Part shown: positions 42,801 to 50,163 of the stretch, piece after piece
Numbering within the stretch: position 1 is the first letter of the stretch
Layout of the letters: each line of letters begins with the position of its first letter
Assembly (NCBI RefSeq): GCF_014218355.1
Contig: NZ_AP023368.1
Coordinates: 2,050,001-2,114,000 of the forward strand
DNA: 64,000 nt
Source of the DNA: Anaerocolumna chitinilytica
GTDB taxonomy: Bacteria; Bacillota; Clostridia; Lachnospirales; Lachnospiraceae
Direction: 5' to 3'
Translations under genes and position numbers: made by a program
Notes under the pieces: model-generated
Database searches by the model: none
What the model was told of the DNA's origin: nothing
What the model saw: only the letters and a program-made list of their open reading frames with translations

Positions 42801-42912
42801 CCCCTTTTCCGCCGAGAATACTGCTGATGTCAGGCTGGTTAAATACAAATAGTACAGTTACGGCAACCCAAATAGCTAATATCAGATAGCGGAAGCGAAT
42901 CATATTGCGCAT
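39826..42912 (-). CDS. MMPL/RND family exporter with long coiled-coil insert
   Basis: A 1028-aa protein with two MMPL transport halves: TM1 at 7-25 and a five-helix bundle at about 175-350, then the second bundle at about 850-1015. Each half contains the typical G-x-x-x-D-Y motif (FGIGTDYHILLLNRF and LGVDYSIFLMERF). Between them, an extracytoplasmic region of about 330 residues (455-790) is full of heptads such as LSDGLNKGSAGQQQI, LKDGISAGKDGL and LANGLTAINSGL, and probably forms a long coiled coil. Export of lipids or large amphiphiles is the family role. AAGGAGG precedes the ATG. A TetR gene is divergent. Confidence 0.88.
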   Translation of the reverse strand: MRNMIRFRYLILAIWVAVTVLFVFNQPDISSILGGKGEATLQEDSPSNVAQKMLDEMNTSSGDTLIVVFHNEKSLSDDDMDAISKGIDKLKADKENLKITNLIDPFGTPSAKDQLISEDKTTLMVQITYDSADRNRKEIIDSFDTAVKDIPVEHYITGGPAIANDYMNTVNKGVEKSGAITIIFILVVLILMFRSAVTPLVSLLAVGISYICSMGIVGLLNTAFGFPITNFTQMFIIVILFGIGTDYHILLLNRFKEELSHGLSVDDAVIKSLKTSGKTILYSGLTVFMGFVSLSFVQFPVYRSANSVAIGIAILLLEILTLTPVLMRILGPHLFWPSKTAAGHKESKFWAGLTSNSVKHPILSLLIVAAVITPVIFFNTTRLSFDSMADMPAGTPSVKGFQIISDEFGAGKAMPVTLVIKNPSAMDNNEALAALDNLTEALKTVNGVASVSGPTQPLGSPIADLYTDSQLKTVTKGLSDAKDGIGKVNDGLGTIEDQLSVPDFSQLNDLTKGAGDLANGLTAINSGLKAVDTGISQGAGGASSLSDGATKLKTGIAALNKGLKDIKTNLDKIKAGYVSLADGYTTMTSSISQLKQLEQMMEVSVGNLDKKLPGDVDVATLKAYLATLSKSLDQLSQGMTQANTNYTALNNGLNQISSGLSSVIASTSEESELVKGIDSLATGAKALSDGLNKGSAGQQQIITNMAKLQSGADQIHEGVATLTTKLTALGGGIGDLKDGISAGKDGLTQITDGLTQGNDFLNQLTATKSFYIPKEALNSDDINKMLNAYMSDDRTYAKLSITLDTEPYADSSIQLIDTLNEVVNSNLNGSKLHNASFGFAGATAVSKDMSDMATHDITFTQIIVLSAIFVLLILVTRSFWIPVYIIGSLIAAYYTSLSITSWLSDVLYNNPNGMAWNVPFFAFVMIAALGVDYSIFLMERFREYPELPPKDAIVLAAKHVGSVVLSAAIILSGTFATLYPSNLVILMELAIAVVIGLMLLSLVFLPVVIPALIDIQEKITSRTRRNNP

Positions 42913-42941
42913 ATTTATTCCTCCTTAATTGAAATGCATTT

Positions 42942-42972
42942 GTACAAGATGTTTGATATAAAACACTTGTAT
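42942..42972. promoter_or_regulatory. candidate TetR operator upstream of the MMPL gene
   Basis: ACAAG (about 42944-42948) and CTTGT (42966-42970) face each other across 17 bases, and the inner TGTTT / AAACA extends the symmetry with a one-base offset. It is 30-60 bases upstream of the MMPL start. A similar CAAG-N16-CTTGT arrangement precedes the other TetR-controlled exporter at about 51026-51050. Confidence 0.45.
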
Positions 42973-43132
42973 ATTATCTCAAGTGAGAGTATTTTAGTAT
43001 AAGAGAAGATTTGATTCAATCGTTAATACAGGGGTATTTTGTGGGATAATCGACAAATAAGGGACAATTGTAGAATAGTTTATAAAAAAATTATAATAAA
43101 TCAAAGATTTAAGGTTCGTGAAAGGAGTTATG

Positions 43133-43720
43133 ATGAAGGATAATATCAATGACCGCAGGGTAAGAAGGACAAAAAAACTTTTGACCAAGAGTCTTACTAC
43201 TTTGATGAGGGAAAAGAAAATAAATAAAATTACCGTTACGGAGCTGACAGAGTTAGCTGATGTGAACCGTTCTACCTTTTATCTATATTACAAAGATATT
43301 TATGATATGGTTGAAAAGATTGAAAATGAAATGTTTGATGATTTTAGCATAGAGCTGAACAAATTGTATCTTTCAGAAACGAAAAAGGAAAGCACTCTGT
43401 CTTTCTTTATTTTTGTCTTTGATTTCATCAGAGAGAATGCTGATATCTGCAAGATTCTTTTAGGAGAGGATGGTGATTACAACTTCTTAAATAAATTCAA
43501 AGAAGCAATTCTAAAGTACCAGCCGCCCATCATGTATAAAATGGGAGATGATATGGGAAGGTATTTTATGCCCTTTGCCATCTCCGGCTGTATCGGAGCA
43601 ATCCAGCAGTGGCTGGAGGATGATCTGAAAATATCTTCCATGGATATGTCGCTTTTCTTAATGGATTTGATAACCGGTGGTATCAAATCCATAGACGAAG
43701 AATTTATCTTAAGAGATTAG
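43133..43720 (+). CDS. TetR/AcrR family regulator (MMPL-linked)
   Basis: A 195-aa TetR protein. The HTH is residues 8-55 (RVRRTKKLLTKSLTTLMREKKINKITVTELTELADVNRSTFYLYYKDIYDM), followed by a C-terminal ligand domain of the TetR_C_7-like type. AAAGGAG (43121-43127) favours the second ATG at 43133. It is divergent from the MMPL exporter. It resembles the TetR protein at 51168 in both the HTH and the IENEM/IENDI stretch after it, so the two exporter systems probably share ancestry in their regulators. Confidence 0.88.
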   Translation: MKDNINDRRVRRTKKLLTKSLTTLMREKKINKITVTELTELADVNRSTFYLYYKDIYDMVEKIENEMFDDFSIELNKLYLSETKKESTLSFFIFVFDFIRENADICKILLGEDGDYNFLNKFKEAILKYQPPIMYKMGDDMGRYFMPFAISGCIGAIQQWLEDDLKISSMDMSLFLMDLITGGIKSIDEEFILRD

Positions 43721-43747
43721 AAAAAAGGGAAGAATTGTATTGTTATA

Positions 43748-43776
43748 TTGACTTATATAGATTATCTATCTATAAT
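43748..43776 (+). promoter_or_regulatory. promoter of the PadR-SEDS operon
   Basis: TTGACT (43748-43753), a 17-base spacer and TATAAT (43771-43776). The spacer is occupied by the left arm of a large palindrome (43754-43799). Confidence 0.8.
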
Positions 43777-43799
43777 GATATATATAGATAATCTATATA
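43754..43799. promoter_or_regulatory. 16-bp-arm palindrome, PadR operator
   Basis: TATATAGATTATCTAT (43754-43769) and ATAGATAATCTATATA (43784-43799) are exact inverse complements separated by 14 bases. The left arm fills the -35/-10 spacer and the right arm covers the transcription start and leader. Each arm also contains an AGATTATCT-type internal symmetry, so two regulator dimers may bind. Confidence 0.75.
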
Positions 43800-43813
43800 A
43801 AGGAGGCCGATAT

Positions 43814-44161
43814 ATGCCTATTGATAAAAGTCTGCTGACGGGCAGTACAACAACTTTAATTTTGAAACTGTTGGAAGAAAAAGATATGTACGGTTACCAA
43901 ATGATTGAAACCCTTGCAAAAAAGTCAGATGATACATTTACTCTAAAAGCAGGTACTTTATATCCTATTTTGCATGGTCTAGAAAAGGACAAGATGGTGG
44001 AGTCCTATGACGATAAAACAGATGGGGCAAGAGTAAGAAAGTACTACCATATCACTACAAAAGGGCAGAAGCTTTTGAAAGAAAAGGAACAAGAGTGGGA
44101 AGTCTATACCTCGGCAGTTAATAAGGTATTGAAAGGGGGTATAGCTTATGCAGCCACTTGA
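43814..44161 (+). CDS. PadR family transcriptional regulator
   Basis: A 115-aa PadR protein (subfamily 1). It has LLTGSTTTLILKLLEEKDMYGYQMIETLAKKSDDTFTLKAGTLYPILHGLEKDKMVESYDDKTDGARVRKYYHITTKGQKLLKEKEQEW, with the usual recognition helix TLYPILHGLEK and wing. AAGGAGG precedes the ATG at 43814; the frame upstream of it runs through the promoter. It overlaps the SEDS-like gene by 14 bases. Autorepression through the palindrome in its promoter is likely. Confidence 0.92.
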   Translation: MPIDKSLLTGSTTTLILKLLEEKDMYGYQMIETLAKKSDDTFTLKAGTLYPILHGLEKDKMVESYDDKTDGARVRKYYHITTKGQKLLKEKEQEWEVYTSAVNKVLKGGIAYAAT

Positions 44162-45551
44162 CGAAGTAAGAAAATACAGCCAAACCGTATGCGAACAAAT
44201 AAGGTGGAAAAAAGCGCATAGCGTAATTACTGAAGAATTAGAGAATCATATATACGACCAGAGAGATGTATTTATACAGGAAGGTAAAGGGGAGGAAGAG
44301 GCAACCTATTGTGCGATAAATGAAATGGGGGATGCAGTCAGTGTCGGTTCACAATTGGACATCATTCACAGGCCAAAGCCTCAATGGATACTAATTACCT
44401 TAACGTTAGTATTGATATTGATGGGAGGGGGAATCAGTAGTTTAAATAGTATTCAATGGAATGCACAGAGTAATTTTCATATTTTACCTTTTGTTGGCGC
44501 AGTAGCAGTATTTTTCACTGCTTATTTTGTGGATTTTTCTATATTGGGAAAGTACCCGAAACAGTGCTATTTTCTGATTATGGTAATTGGATTGGCAGGG
44601 TTGTTATTCTCTTCTCAGGTTAATGGGAAAGCATGGTTTATATGGGGTGATATTTCGTTAGGATTGGTATATTTATCCTTACTATTTCCATTAACGTATT
44701 CATTATTCATCTACACAATGAGAAATAGGGGAATAATTGGTATCATCTTTAGTGGTGTAGGTTATATTCCATATGCAATTATTTTATTGCTTATTCCTAC
44801 AGTTACAGGTTTTATATTGTATACTTTTTCAGCTCTTGTCCTTCTTTGTGTCGCTGTTACACGGGGGTGGTTTGGGGGCAGTAGAAAAAGAGGTTTACTT
44901 TTAGTGATAATCCCTGCAGTTACTGCAACTGCACTTCTATCTTATTGGTTTGTGCTCAATTCCTATCGGATAAGCCGTATTAGTGCTTTTTTACATCCAT
45001 ATTCTGATCCAAAGGGCTATCAGATTCTTCTCATTCGGAATATGTTATCGAAAGCAGAATTTATCGGAAAAGGTGCGGCCTTTGAGCAAATGAGTACGAA
45101 TTCCATGTTCAACCCGCTATATGGAACTGATTTGGTACTGACGGCATTGACATCATATTATGGGTGGATTGCATTTTTTGGTGTTGTGATTGTTTTTGCT
45201 GCCTTTTCTATCATAGGATTCCTTTATATAGCAAAGCAAAAAAGCGTTCTGGGAGTAATGGTATCATTGTCAATTCTTCTTACTGTTGTAATACAGACGG
45301 TGGTTTATATCATCGGTAATTTAGGTTACGGTTTATTATCGGTACTTTCCTTGCCTCTGGTATCTTATGGTAAAACGGCATTGTTAATCAATTCAATGCT
45401 TATTGGATTTATGCTTTCCGTATTTCGAACGGGGAGTATTTTTAAGGATAGTTGTAAGCCTTATAATAAGCAAAATTCATTTATTCTCTATGAAGACGGA
45501 AGATTGATAATACAGTTAAGAAAAAGGAAAGAATTATACATAACGAAATAG
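44148..45551 (+). CDS. SEDS (FtsW/RodA-like) membrane protein with N-terminal HAAS-type domain
   Basis: A 467-aa protein. Residues 1-75 resemble the permease-prefix/HAAS-type domain found next to PadR regulators (ITEELENHIYDQRDVFIQEGKGEEEATYCAINEMGDAVSVGSQLD). Residues 80-440 form about ten helices of the SEDS family, including YGTDLVLTALTSYYGWIAF and LPLVSYGKTALLINSMLIGFML, which resembles the FtsW/RodA signature LPFVSYGG. SEDS proteins polymerise peptidoglycan glycan strands with a class B PBP. No PBP gene is adjacent here, so a specialised wall-synthesis or stress role is inferred. GAAAGGGGG lies before the ATG. It is translationally coupled to PadR. Confidence 0.8.
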   Translation: MQPLDEVRKYSQTVCEQIRWKKAHSVITEELENHIYDQRDVFIQEGKGEEEATYCAINEMGDAVSVGSQLDIIHRPKPQWILITLTLVLILMGGGISSLNSIQWNAQSNFHILPFVGAVAVFFTAYFVDFSILGKYPKQCYFLIMVIGLAGLLFSSQVNGKAWFIWGDISLGLVYLSLLFPLTYSLFIYTMRNRGIIGIIFSGVGYIPYAIILLLIPTVTGFILYTFSALVLLCVAVTRGWFGGSRKRGLLLVIIPAVTATALLSYWFVLNSYRISRISAFLHPYSDPKGYQILLIRNMLSKAEFIGKGAAFEQMSTNSMFNPLYGTDLVLTALTSYYGWIAFFGVVIVFAAFSIIGFLYIAKQKSVLGVMVSLSILLTVVIQTVVYIIGNLGYGLLSVLSLPLVSYGKTALLINSMLIGFMLSVFRTGSIFKDSCKPYNKQNSFILYEDGRLIIQLRKRKELYITK

Positions 45552-45570
45552 TTAAAACGACACTAAGCTA

Positions 45571-45711
45571 GACTCCAGAAAAGAGTTACTGATTGAGCAG
45601 AGAGACCTGCTGGAGGCGAGGGTTGAAGAGATAACGATGACTTTGGAGCGTCTGAATCAAAAGATTGAACGTTATCAGCAGATTGTAGTTCCTGATAAGA
45701 AAGAATTATAA
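45571..45711 (+). pseudogene. C-terminal remnant of a MerR-family regulator
   Basis: The frame ending at TAA 45709-45711 reads SRKELLIEQRDLLEARVEE followed by TMTLERLNQKIERYQQIV. This is the typical C-terminal dimerisation helix of MerR-type regulators (EQREELLARIAELQ...LERLNYKIENYE). The DNA-binding half is missing, the frame is closed upstream by TAA at 45553, and there is no start codon with a ribosome binding site. Hence it is a truncated gene remnant directly behind the SEDS-like gene. Confidence 0.6.
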
Positions 45712-45721
45712 TATTAATAAT

Positions 45722-45826
45722 AGGCCGCCCGGAGTAATGATATGCTTCCTCCGAAGTAACAGATTTTTATATTTTATCTGTCTACTTTAGAGGAAGCATA
45801 TCAATTCAAAATCTGGGCGGCTCTTA
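45722..45826. repeat. large multi-segment hairpin (about 105 bp)
   Basis: Three nested stems share one axis. GCCGCCC (45724-45730) pairs with GGGCGGC (45815-45821). TGATATGCTTCCTC (45738-45751) pairs with GAGGAAGCATATCA (45790-45803). AAGTAACAGAT (about 45754-45764) pairs with ATCTGTCTACTT (about 45775-45786), with one bulged base. It may be a palindromic MITE-like element, a strong terminator between converging genes, or a structured RNA. Confidence 0.6.
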
Positions 45827-45848
45827 TTATCTATATATGGGGTAATAA

Positions 45849-46271
45849 TTAACTTTCACACATTGAGGAAAATAAATCATATAATTCCGGCAGTACCTTC
45901 TTTAGGGAAACAGGGCGCTTTCTTACTGAATCAAAATAACAGTGACTGCTTTCTCCGGTAGTTCTGAGTTTCCCGGTTGCAGCGTCAGTAATTTCATAAT
46001 ATACCGTCATTTTGGTTACGGTGATAGAACGGATAGAAACTTTTATATTTACAGTATCCCCAAAGCGAACCATGGATTTATATTCACAGGATAAACCCAG
46101 CAGAGCAAAGTCAATTCCTTCCTTTACCGCACGGTCATAACCAAAACCAATTTGCTCCATAAAGTCCACACGGGCTTCTTCCATCCAATGAATGTAATTA
46201 GCATGGTGGATGATGCCCATCTGGTCTGTTTCATAATAATTTGCTTTTCTGACATAAGGGTTAATATTCAT
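45849..46271 (-). CDS. acyl-CoA thioesterase, YbgC/FadM-type hotdog
   Basis: A 140-aa hotdog-fold protein. It has YYETDQMGIIHHANYIHWMEEARVDFMEQIG, in which the conserved Asp of the Y-x-x-T-D-x-x-G/H-x-x-HHANY motif is the catalytic residue in YbgC-like 4-hydroxybenzoyl-CoA or acyl-CoA thioesterases. The rest (YKSMVRFGDTVNIKVSI, KMTVYYEITDAATGKLRTTGES) matches the fold. It would hydrolyse acyl-CoA thioesters in the cytoplasm. It shares the strand with the monooxygenase-like gene 48 bases upstream and may be co-transcribed with it. Confidence 0.9.
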   Translation of the reverse strand: MNINPYVRKANYYETDQMGIIHHANYIHWMEEARVDFMEQIGFGYDRAVKEGIDFALLGLSCEYKSMVRFGDTVNIKVSIRSITVTKMTVYYEITDAATGKLRTTGESSHCYFDSVRKRPVSLKKVLPELYDLFSSMCES

Positions 46272-46319
46272 TATAACAGCCTTTCTTTACACATTCATCT
46301 GGCATTCCGTTAAAAAAAT

Positions 46320-46610
46320 CTATGCCAGCTTTTCGTATAGATTAACTTCACCGGGTTTCTCCAGAAAATCAGGAAAAGCAGAGGTAGCTTCTTTAAAATG
46401 CTTTGCCTGCATATGTTCATTCAGAGATTTCATATCATCCCACTCTTCGATAATTGTTAAAATTTTAGAATCGGATGTATCTTGAAATAATTCATAACGG
46501 ATACAACCGGCATCCTTTTCATTGGTGTCCTTTACAAGCTGCTTGGCTATAGTAAGGAATTCACTTAATTTATCTGCTTTGATATAATTTTTTGCAACTA
46601 CTTTAATCAT
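46320..46610 (-). CDS. antibiotic biosynthesis monooxygenase (ABM) domain protein, YgiN-like
   Basis: A 96-aa dimeric alpha+beta barrel protein. It has MIKVVAKNYIKADKLSEFLTIAKQLVKDTNEKDAGCIRYELFQD, the central ILTIIEEWDDMKSLNEHMQAKHFKEATSAFPDFLEKP and the conserved His region. Relatives include quinol monooxygenase YgiN and heme-degrading IsdG-type enzymes; no metal or heme ligand pattern is obvious here. AAAAGGAG precedes the ATG. It is followed on the same strand by the thioesterase gene. Confidence 0.88.
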   Translation of the reverse strand: MIKVVAKNYIKADKLSEFLTIAKQLVKDTNEKDAGCIRYELFQDTSDSKILTIIEEWDDMKSLNEHMQAKHFKEATSAFPDFLEKPGEVNLYEKLA

Positions 46611-46664
46611 TTTGAATTCTCCTTTTATTAATTTAGTTCATACAAGCTTATTATAAAGGTTATT

Positions 46665-46709
46665 TGTAATGAATGCAAATGAAGAAGTGGATAATATTTG
46701 CATTTTACA
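46665..46709. promoter_or_regulatory. dyad upstream of the ABM gene
   Basis: TGTAA (46665-46669) and AATGCAAAT (46672-46680) face ATTTGCATT (46696-46704) and TTACA (46705-46709), giving 14 symmetric base pairs with a 15-base centre. It lies 55-99 bases upstream of the ABM start codon. It is probably a regulator site or remains of a terminator. Confidence 0.4.
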
Positions 46710-46743
46710 TCTATTCTGTTATAATTTCCTATAAAAAGCTTGA

Positions 46744-47001
46744 CTTAAAAAGCCGACAGCAGCCCTGGACCCGGTAGCGGAATATGAAATATATACGAAA
46801 TTCAATGAGATAGTCGGTAAAAGGACAGCGGTCTATATCAGCCATAGACTTTCTTCCTGTAGGTTCTGCGATGAAATAGCTGTCTTCCATGAAGGTGAAA
46901 TGATTGAGCAGGGAAGTCATGAAGAATTACTGGCGAATAAAAAAGGCAAGTATAGTGAGCTCTGGAATACCCAGGCACAATATTATTTAAAGGATGCATA
47001 G
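46744..47001 (+). pseudogene. C-terminal remnant of an ABC-type exporter ATPase
   Basis: The frame up to TAG (46999-47001) reads KKPTAALDPVAEYEIY (Walker B end and D-loop; DEPTAALDP in intact proteins), then TAVYISHRLSSCRFCDEIAVF (H-switch), then EGEMIEQGSHEELLANKKGKYSELW. This is clearly the last 85 residues of a fused ABC exporter. Everything upstream (membrane part, Walker A, signature) is missing, and TGA at 46741-46743 closes the frame, so it is a decayed gene end. A strong terminator (47033-47083) still follows it. Confidence 0.75.
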
Positions 47002-47032
47002 CAGTTCAGTTATCCTTTAATCTGCTAAAAAT

Positions 47033-47093
47033 GCCAGGCTGTATGGTAATCGTATGTAATGAACGATTACCATACAGCCTGGCGATAATTTTT
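47033..47093. terminator. strong intrinsic terminator
   Basis: GCCAGGCTGTATGGTAATCG (from 47033) pairs perfectly with CGATTACCATACAGCCTGGC (ending 47083) through a 21-bp stem and 9-base loop. TTTTTTT follows on the + strand. It serves the former ABC gene and probably the convergent permease gene. Confidence 0.85.
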
Positions 47094-47106
47094 TTAGCCG
47101 TTGGTT

Positions 47107-50100
47107 TTACTCCACAGATTTTAAAGATTCTATCATATCTATCTGTCTGAGTTTGAAATACGTATTTATCTGCATAACCAGAGAAAAGACCATGGTTATG
47201 AGGAAAGTCCATAAAAAGCTTAAGCCTTTTACGGATTTGAAGTATACAAATTCGTCTCTTGATATCATACCCATAACAAAACCGTGGAAAACCACACCTA
47301 ATAAAAGGCCGACTCCGATACTGATTATGGTCAGAAGAAGAGCTTCCCGGTAAATATACTCATTTGTTTCCATGTCATTAAAACCAAGAACCTTTAAAGT
47401 GGCAATTTCACGTTTCCTTTCACTGATATTAATTGAAGTCAGATTGTAGAGAACAATCACTGCCAGGAGGGAGGAGATTACTACAAGGAGGAGAACAACG
47501 CTGTTTAGGCTGCTGTTTTCCTTGATAGCACGGGTAAGAATATCCTTTGTAAAAGTAACATTGATTACATTTTTACTAGCAAGAAGGCTTTTGGCAAGAG
47601 CAGCACCATCACCCTTATAATCCGAAACTATCATGTTGTAAGTGGGTTCTGATTGAAAGGTTTTCGTGTAAAGAGCCTTACTGATGTAGATATAATTCTT
47701 TATATGGTTCTCTGCAATAGCACTTATGGGCAAAGAGTAGGAATTATTATCGGGGTCCTTCATACTTAGTGCATCACCTATCTTAAGATGAAAGAGCTCA
47801 GCAATTTTTTCTGATATAATTACACCATTATCATTAAGACTGATGGCTGAACCATTCTTGTAATTGCTTAACTTATAATAGTCTGTAAATGCCTTCTTGT
47901 CCTCAGGTGTAATTAAATAGGCATCCAGCTCTTTCTTTTTGGAGAGAGCGGTTACGGAAATTTGCTTAATCAGCAAAGGGTTTATGACTTCTCCTTTCTC
48001 TAACAGAGAAGTAAGTTCATTATCCATACTATTGGTGTCTTCTTTTAAAACAATCATATCGTTGTAACGGAAGATATCTCCGTACTGTTTCTCTGCCACC
48101 CCGGTAATGCTGTCTTTTACTCCAAAGCCCGTAAGCAGCAGGGCTGTGCAGCCGGATATACCGATAACAGTCATAAATACTCTGGGTTTATACCGGAAGA
48201 TATTACGCATTGTAACCTTCCAGGTAAAGGAAAGATGCTTCCAGATTACACCGATACGTTCTAAAAGAATAATCTGCCCTTTTTTGGGTGGAATGGGTCG
48301 CATCAGGGCAGCCGGATGCTCTTTTAACTCATGACGGCAGAAGATAATAGTTACAATGGTCATAAGGAATACCGCTACCACCAGAATCAGAAGAAAGCTA
48401 ATGGCATTAAATTGCAGGTTTAACGGCGGCAGAATATACGGAAAGCACTTATAAACAATTTGAGGAATTACACTGCAGCCTATAAAATATCCGCTGATAC
48501 TGCCTAAAACAGTAGCAGTCAGTACATAAAGCAAATAGGTGGTAACGATACTTGGATCACTAAAGCCTAAAGAAGCAAGGGTACCAAGTTCTCCCCTTTC
48601 TTCAGCAATCATTCGTCCCATGGTATTGGAAGTCATCAAAACAACGATGAGAATAAAGAACAAGGGAATGACTACAGCAATCTGCTGTATTGTGCCAGCT
48701 GCAGTTTTTATATCATCGTACCCGTTAATCACATTACTTCGTTCCAGAATTGTCCACTTTGGTTTTTCTATATCTGCCAGTTTGTCTTTTGCTTCGTTTA
48801 GTTTGGATTCCCCATCAGATATCTTGGTTTGGAATTCTTTTAAATTTTTGTTGTACTTATCATAACCGTCATTTATCTTTTTATCATTCTTAGCAAGTTC
48901 TTTCTTTCCCTTTTCTATCTGAACTTTGGCACTGTCTATTTGTGTATGAAAGGCAGCGATACCCCCATTTAGTTCTTTTTCCTTGACAGTCAGGTTCTGA
49001 ATGGAATTCTTCAAGGAAAGAAGACCTTGATAAGCAACGGTGTAGTTCTGCAGCTGTGCATCAAGTTCTTTATATTGAGGGCTGTCTTTTGGCAATTGGC
49101 TCATGTTTGTTTTCAAAGTGTCTAGAGCAGAGCCAAGTTCGGCTATCTTGCCATCCAACTCACTCCTTTTTATGCCGTTCTTTGCTAAAGCAGAATCAAT
49201 CTGGGCCCACCCGTCTGCTATTTGTTTCTTCGCATCTGCAAAGGTTGCATTTTGTTTTGTGATAGTTTTATTCAGATCGGATTCTTTTTCTGAGAGCTCT
49301 TTTTTTGCGGTGTTTAATTTGGATGCATTCTTATCGAGAGTTTTTTTAGCATCCGATAGCTTCTTTTCACCTTTAGCCTTTTCCTTCTCAAAATCCCTTT
49401 GTTTGCTTAAGATTTTATTATTTGCCTTATCATATATTTCCTGATATCTGGCAGTCTCTCTGGAAGACTTTATACTTTCAATTTCAGTTTGCAGCTTTGT
49501 AGTCTTAGCTTTGTATTCTGAAGAAAAGGCATTGAGATTATCTGTTCCGGCTGCCAGAATATTGATATTGGTAAAGGCTTCGAGGATAAAATTCTCTTTT
49601 TTTACATAAAGAAAGGAATAGAGTTTACCGTCTCCTACAATAGTACTTCCATAATCTGCGTTGAGAAACAAGGGAGTTTTTATGGTACCGACAACAGTGA
49701 ATTCTGTATTCTTTAGTTTATCACTTTCATCACTGGTAATCTTAATTTTATCTCCAAGATTATAATGGCTGTTATCTGCAATACATTCGGTCAAAGTTTC
49801 CGGCATACGGCCTTTAAGGAGTTGTACTGTATTGATGTCCTGTTCCAGGGCTTGAATTCTTAGTGCATTACCATCCGCCAGTACATCCAGGGAATAGCTG
49901 GGGGTTACTGTACGAATATTTTTCAGAGCTTTTAGGGCAGTTACATCTTCCGAGGTCAGCCCCATGGTGCTGACAATCTGAAAGTTCATTAGTTTCTGGG
50001 TCTGCATATAATTGCTGAGGGAAGAAGTGATATCAGGAACACTTTCATTGATTCCTGCAAAGAAGCCTACTCCTACCAGTATAATCATAAAAAGAGAGAG

Positions 50101-50163
50101 AAATCTCCCGATGGACTTTTTTATTTTAATCAAAGTATTTTTATAAAGCACTTTTCTCACCAC
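47107..50163 (-). CDS. FtsX-like ABC permease with long extracytoplasmic coiled coil
   Basis: A 1018-aa permease with two FtsX/MacB modules. TM1 lies at about 18-38. A large extracytoplasmic part follows, in which residues about 240-480 are a Lys/Glu-rich coiled coil (many K-x-L-x-x-A/K heptads, such as EKAKGEKKLSDAKKTLDKNA). Three helices lie at about 495-620. A second MacB-like domain with four helices (about 665-1010) includes ATLKVLGFNDMETNEYIYREALLL as the coupling segment. The start is GTG (50163 or 50160). The ATPase gene overlaps its start by 7 bases. Export or membrane remodelling is the likely function. Confidence 0.87.
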   Translation of the reverse strand: MVRKVLYKNTLIKIKKSIGRFLSLFMIILVGVGFFAGINESVPDITSSLSNYMQTQKLMNFQIVSTMGLTSEDVTALKALKNIRTVTPSYSLDVLADGNALRIQALEQDINTVQLLKGRMPETLTECIADNSHYNLGDKIKITSDESDKLKNTEFTVVGTIKTPLFLNADYGSTIVGDGKLYSFLYVKKENFILEAFTNINILAAGTDNLNAFSSEYKAKTTKLQTEIESIKSSRETARYQEIYDKANNKILSKQRDFEKEKAKGEKKLSDAKKTLDKNASKLNTAKKELSEKESDLNKTITKQNATFADAKKQIADGWAQIDSALAKNGIKRSELDGKIAELGSALDTLKTNMSQLPKDSPQYKELDAQLQNYTVAYQGLLSLKNSIQNLTVKEKELNGGIAAFHTQIDSAKVQIEKGKKELAKNDKKINDGYDKYNKNLKEFQTKISDGESKLNEAKDKLADIEKPKWTILERSNVINGYDDIKTAAGTIQQIAVVIPLFFILIVVLMTSNTMGRMIAEERGELGTLASLGFSDPSIVTTYLLYVLTATVLGSISGYFIGCSVIPQIVYKCFPYILPPLNLQFNAISFLLILVVAVFLMTIVTIIFCRHELKEHPAALMRPIPPKKGQIILLERIGVIWKHLSFTWKVTMRNIFRYKPRVFMTVIGISGCTALLLTGFGVKDSITGVAEKQYGDIFRYNDMIVLKEDTNSMDNELTSLLEKGEVINPLLIKQISVTALSKKKELDAYLITPEDKKAFTDYYKLSNYKNGSAISLNDNGVIISEKIAELFHLKIGDALSMKDPDNNSYSLPISAIAENHIKNYIYISKALYTKTFQSEPTYNMIVSDYKGDGAALAKSLLASKNVINVTFTKDILTRAIKENSSLNSVVLLLVVISSLLAVIVLYNLTSINISERKREIATLKVLGFNDMETNEYIYREALLLTIISIGVGLLLGVVFHGFVMGMISRDEFVYFKSVKGLSFLWTFLITMVFSLVMQINTYFKLRQIDMIESLKSVE

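Noticed and set aside
46744..47001. Functional small ABC protein
   Set aside because: Walker A and the signature motif are missing and the frame starts after Walker B, so it cannot bind or hydrolyse ATP; it is treated as a remnant.
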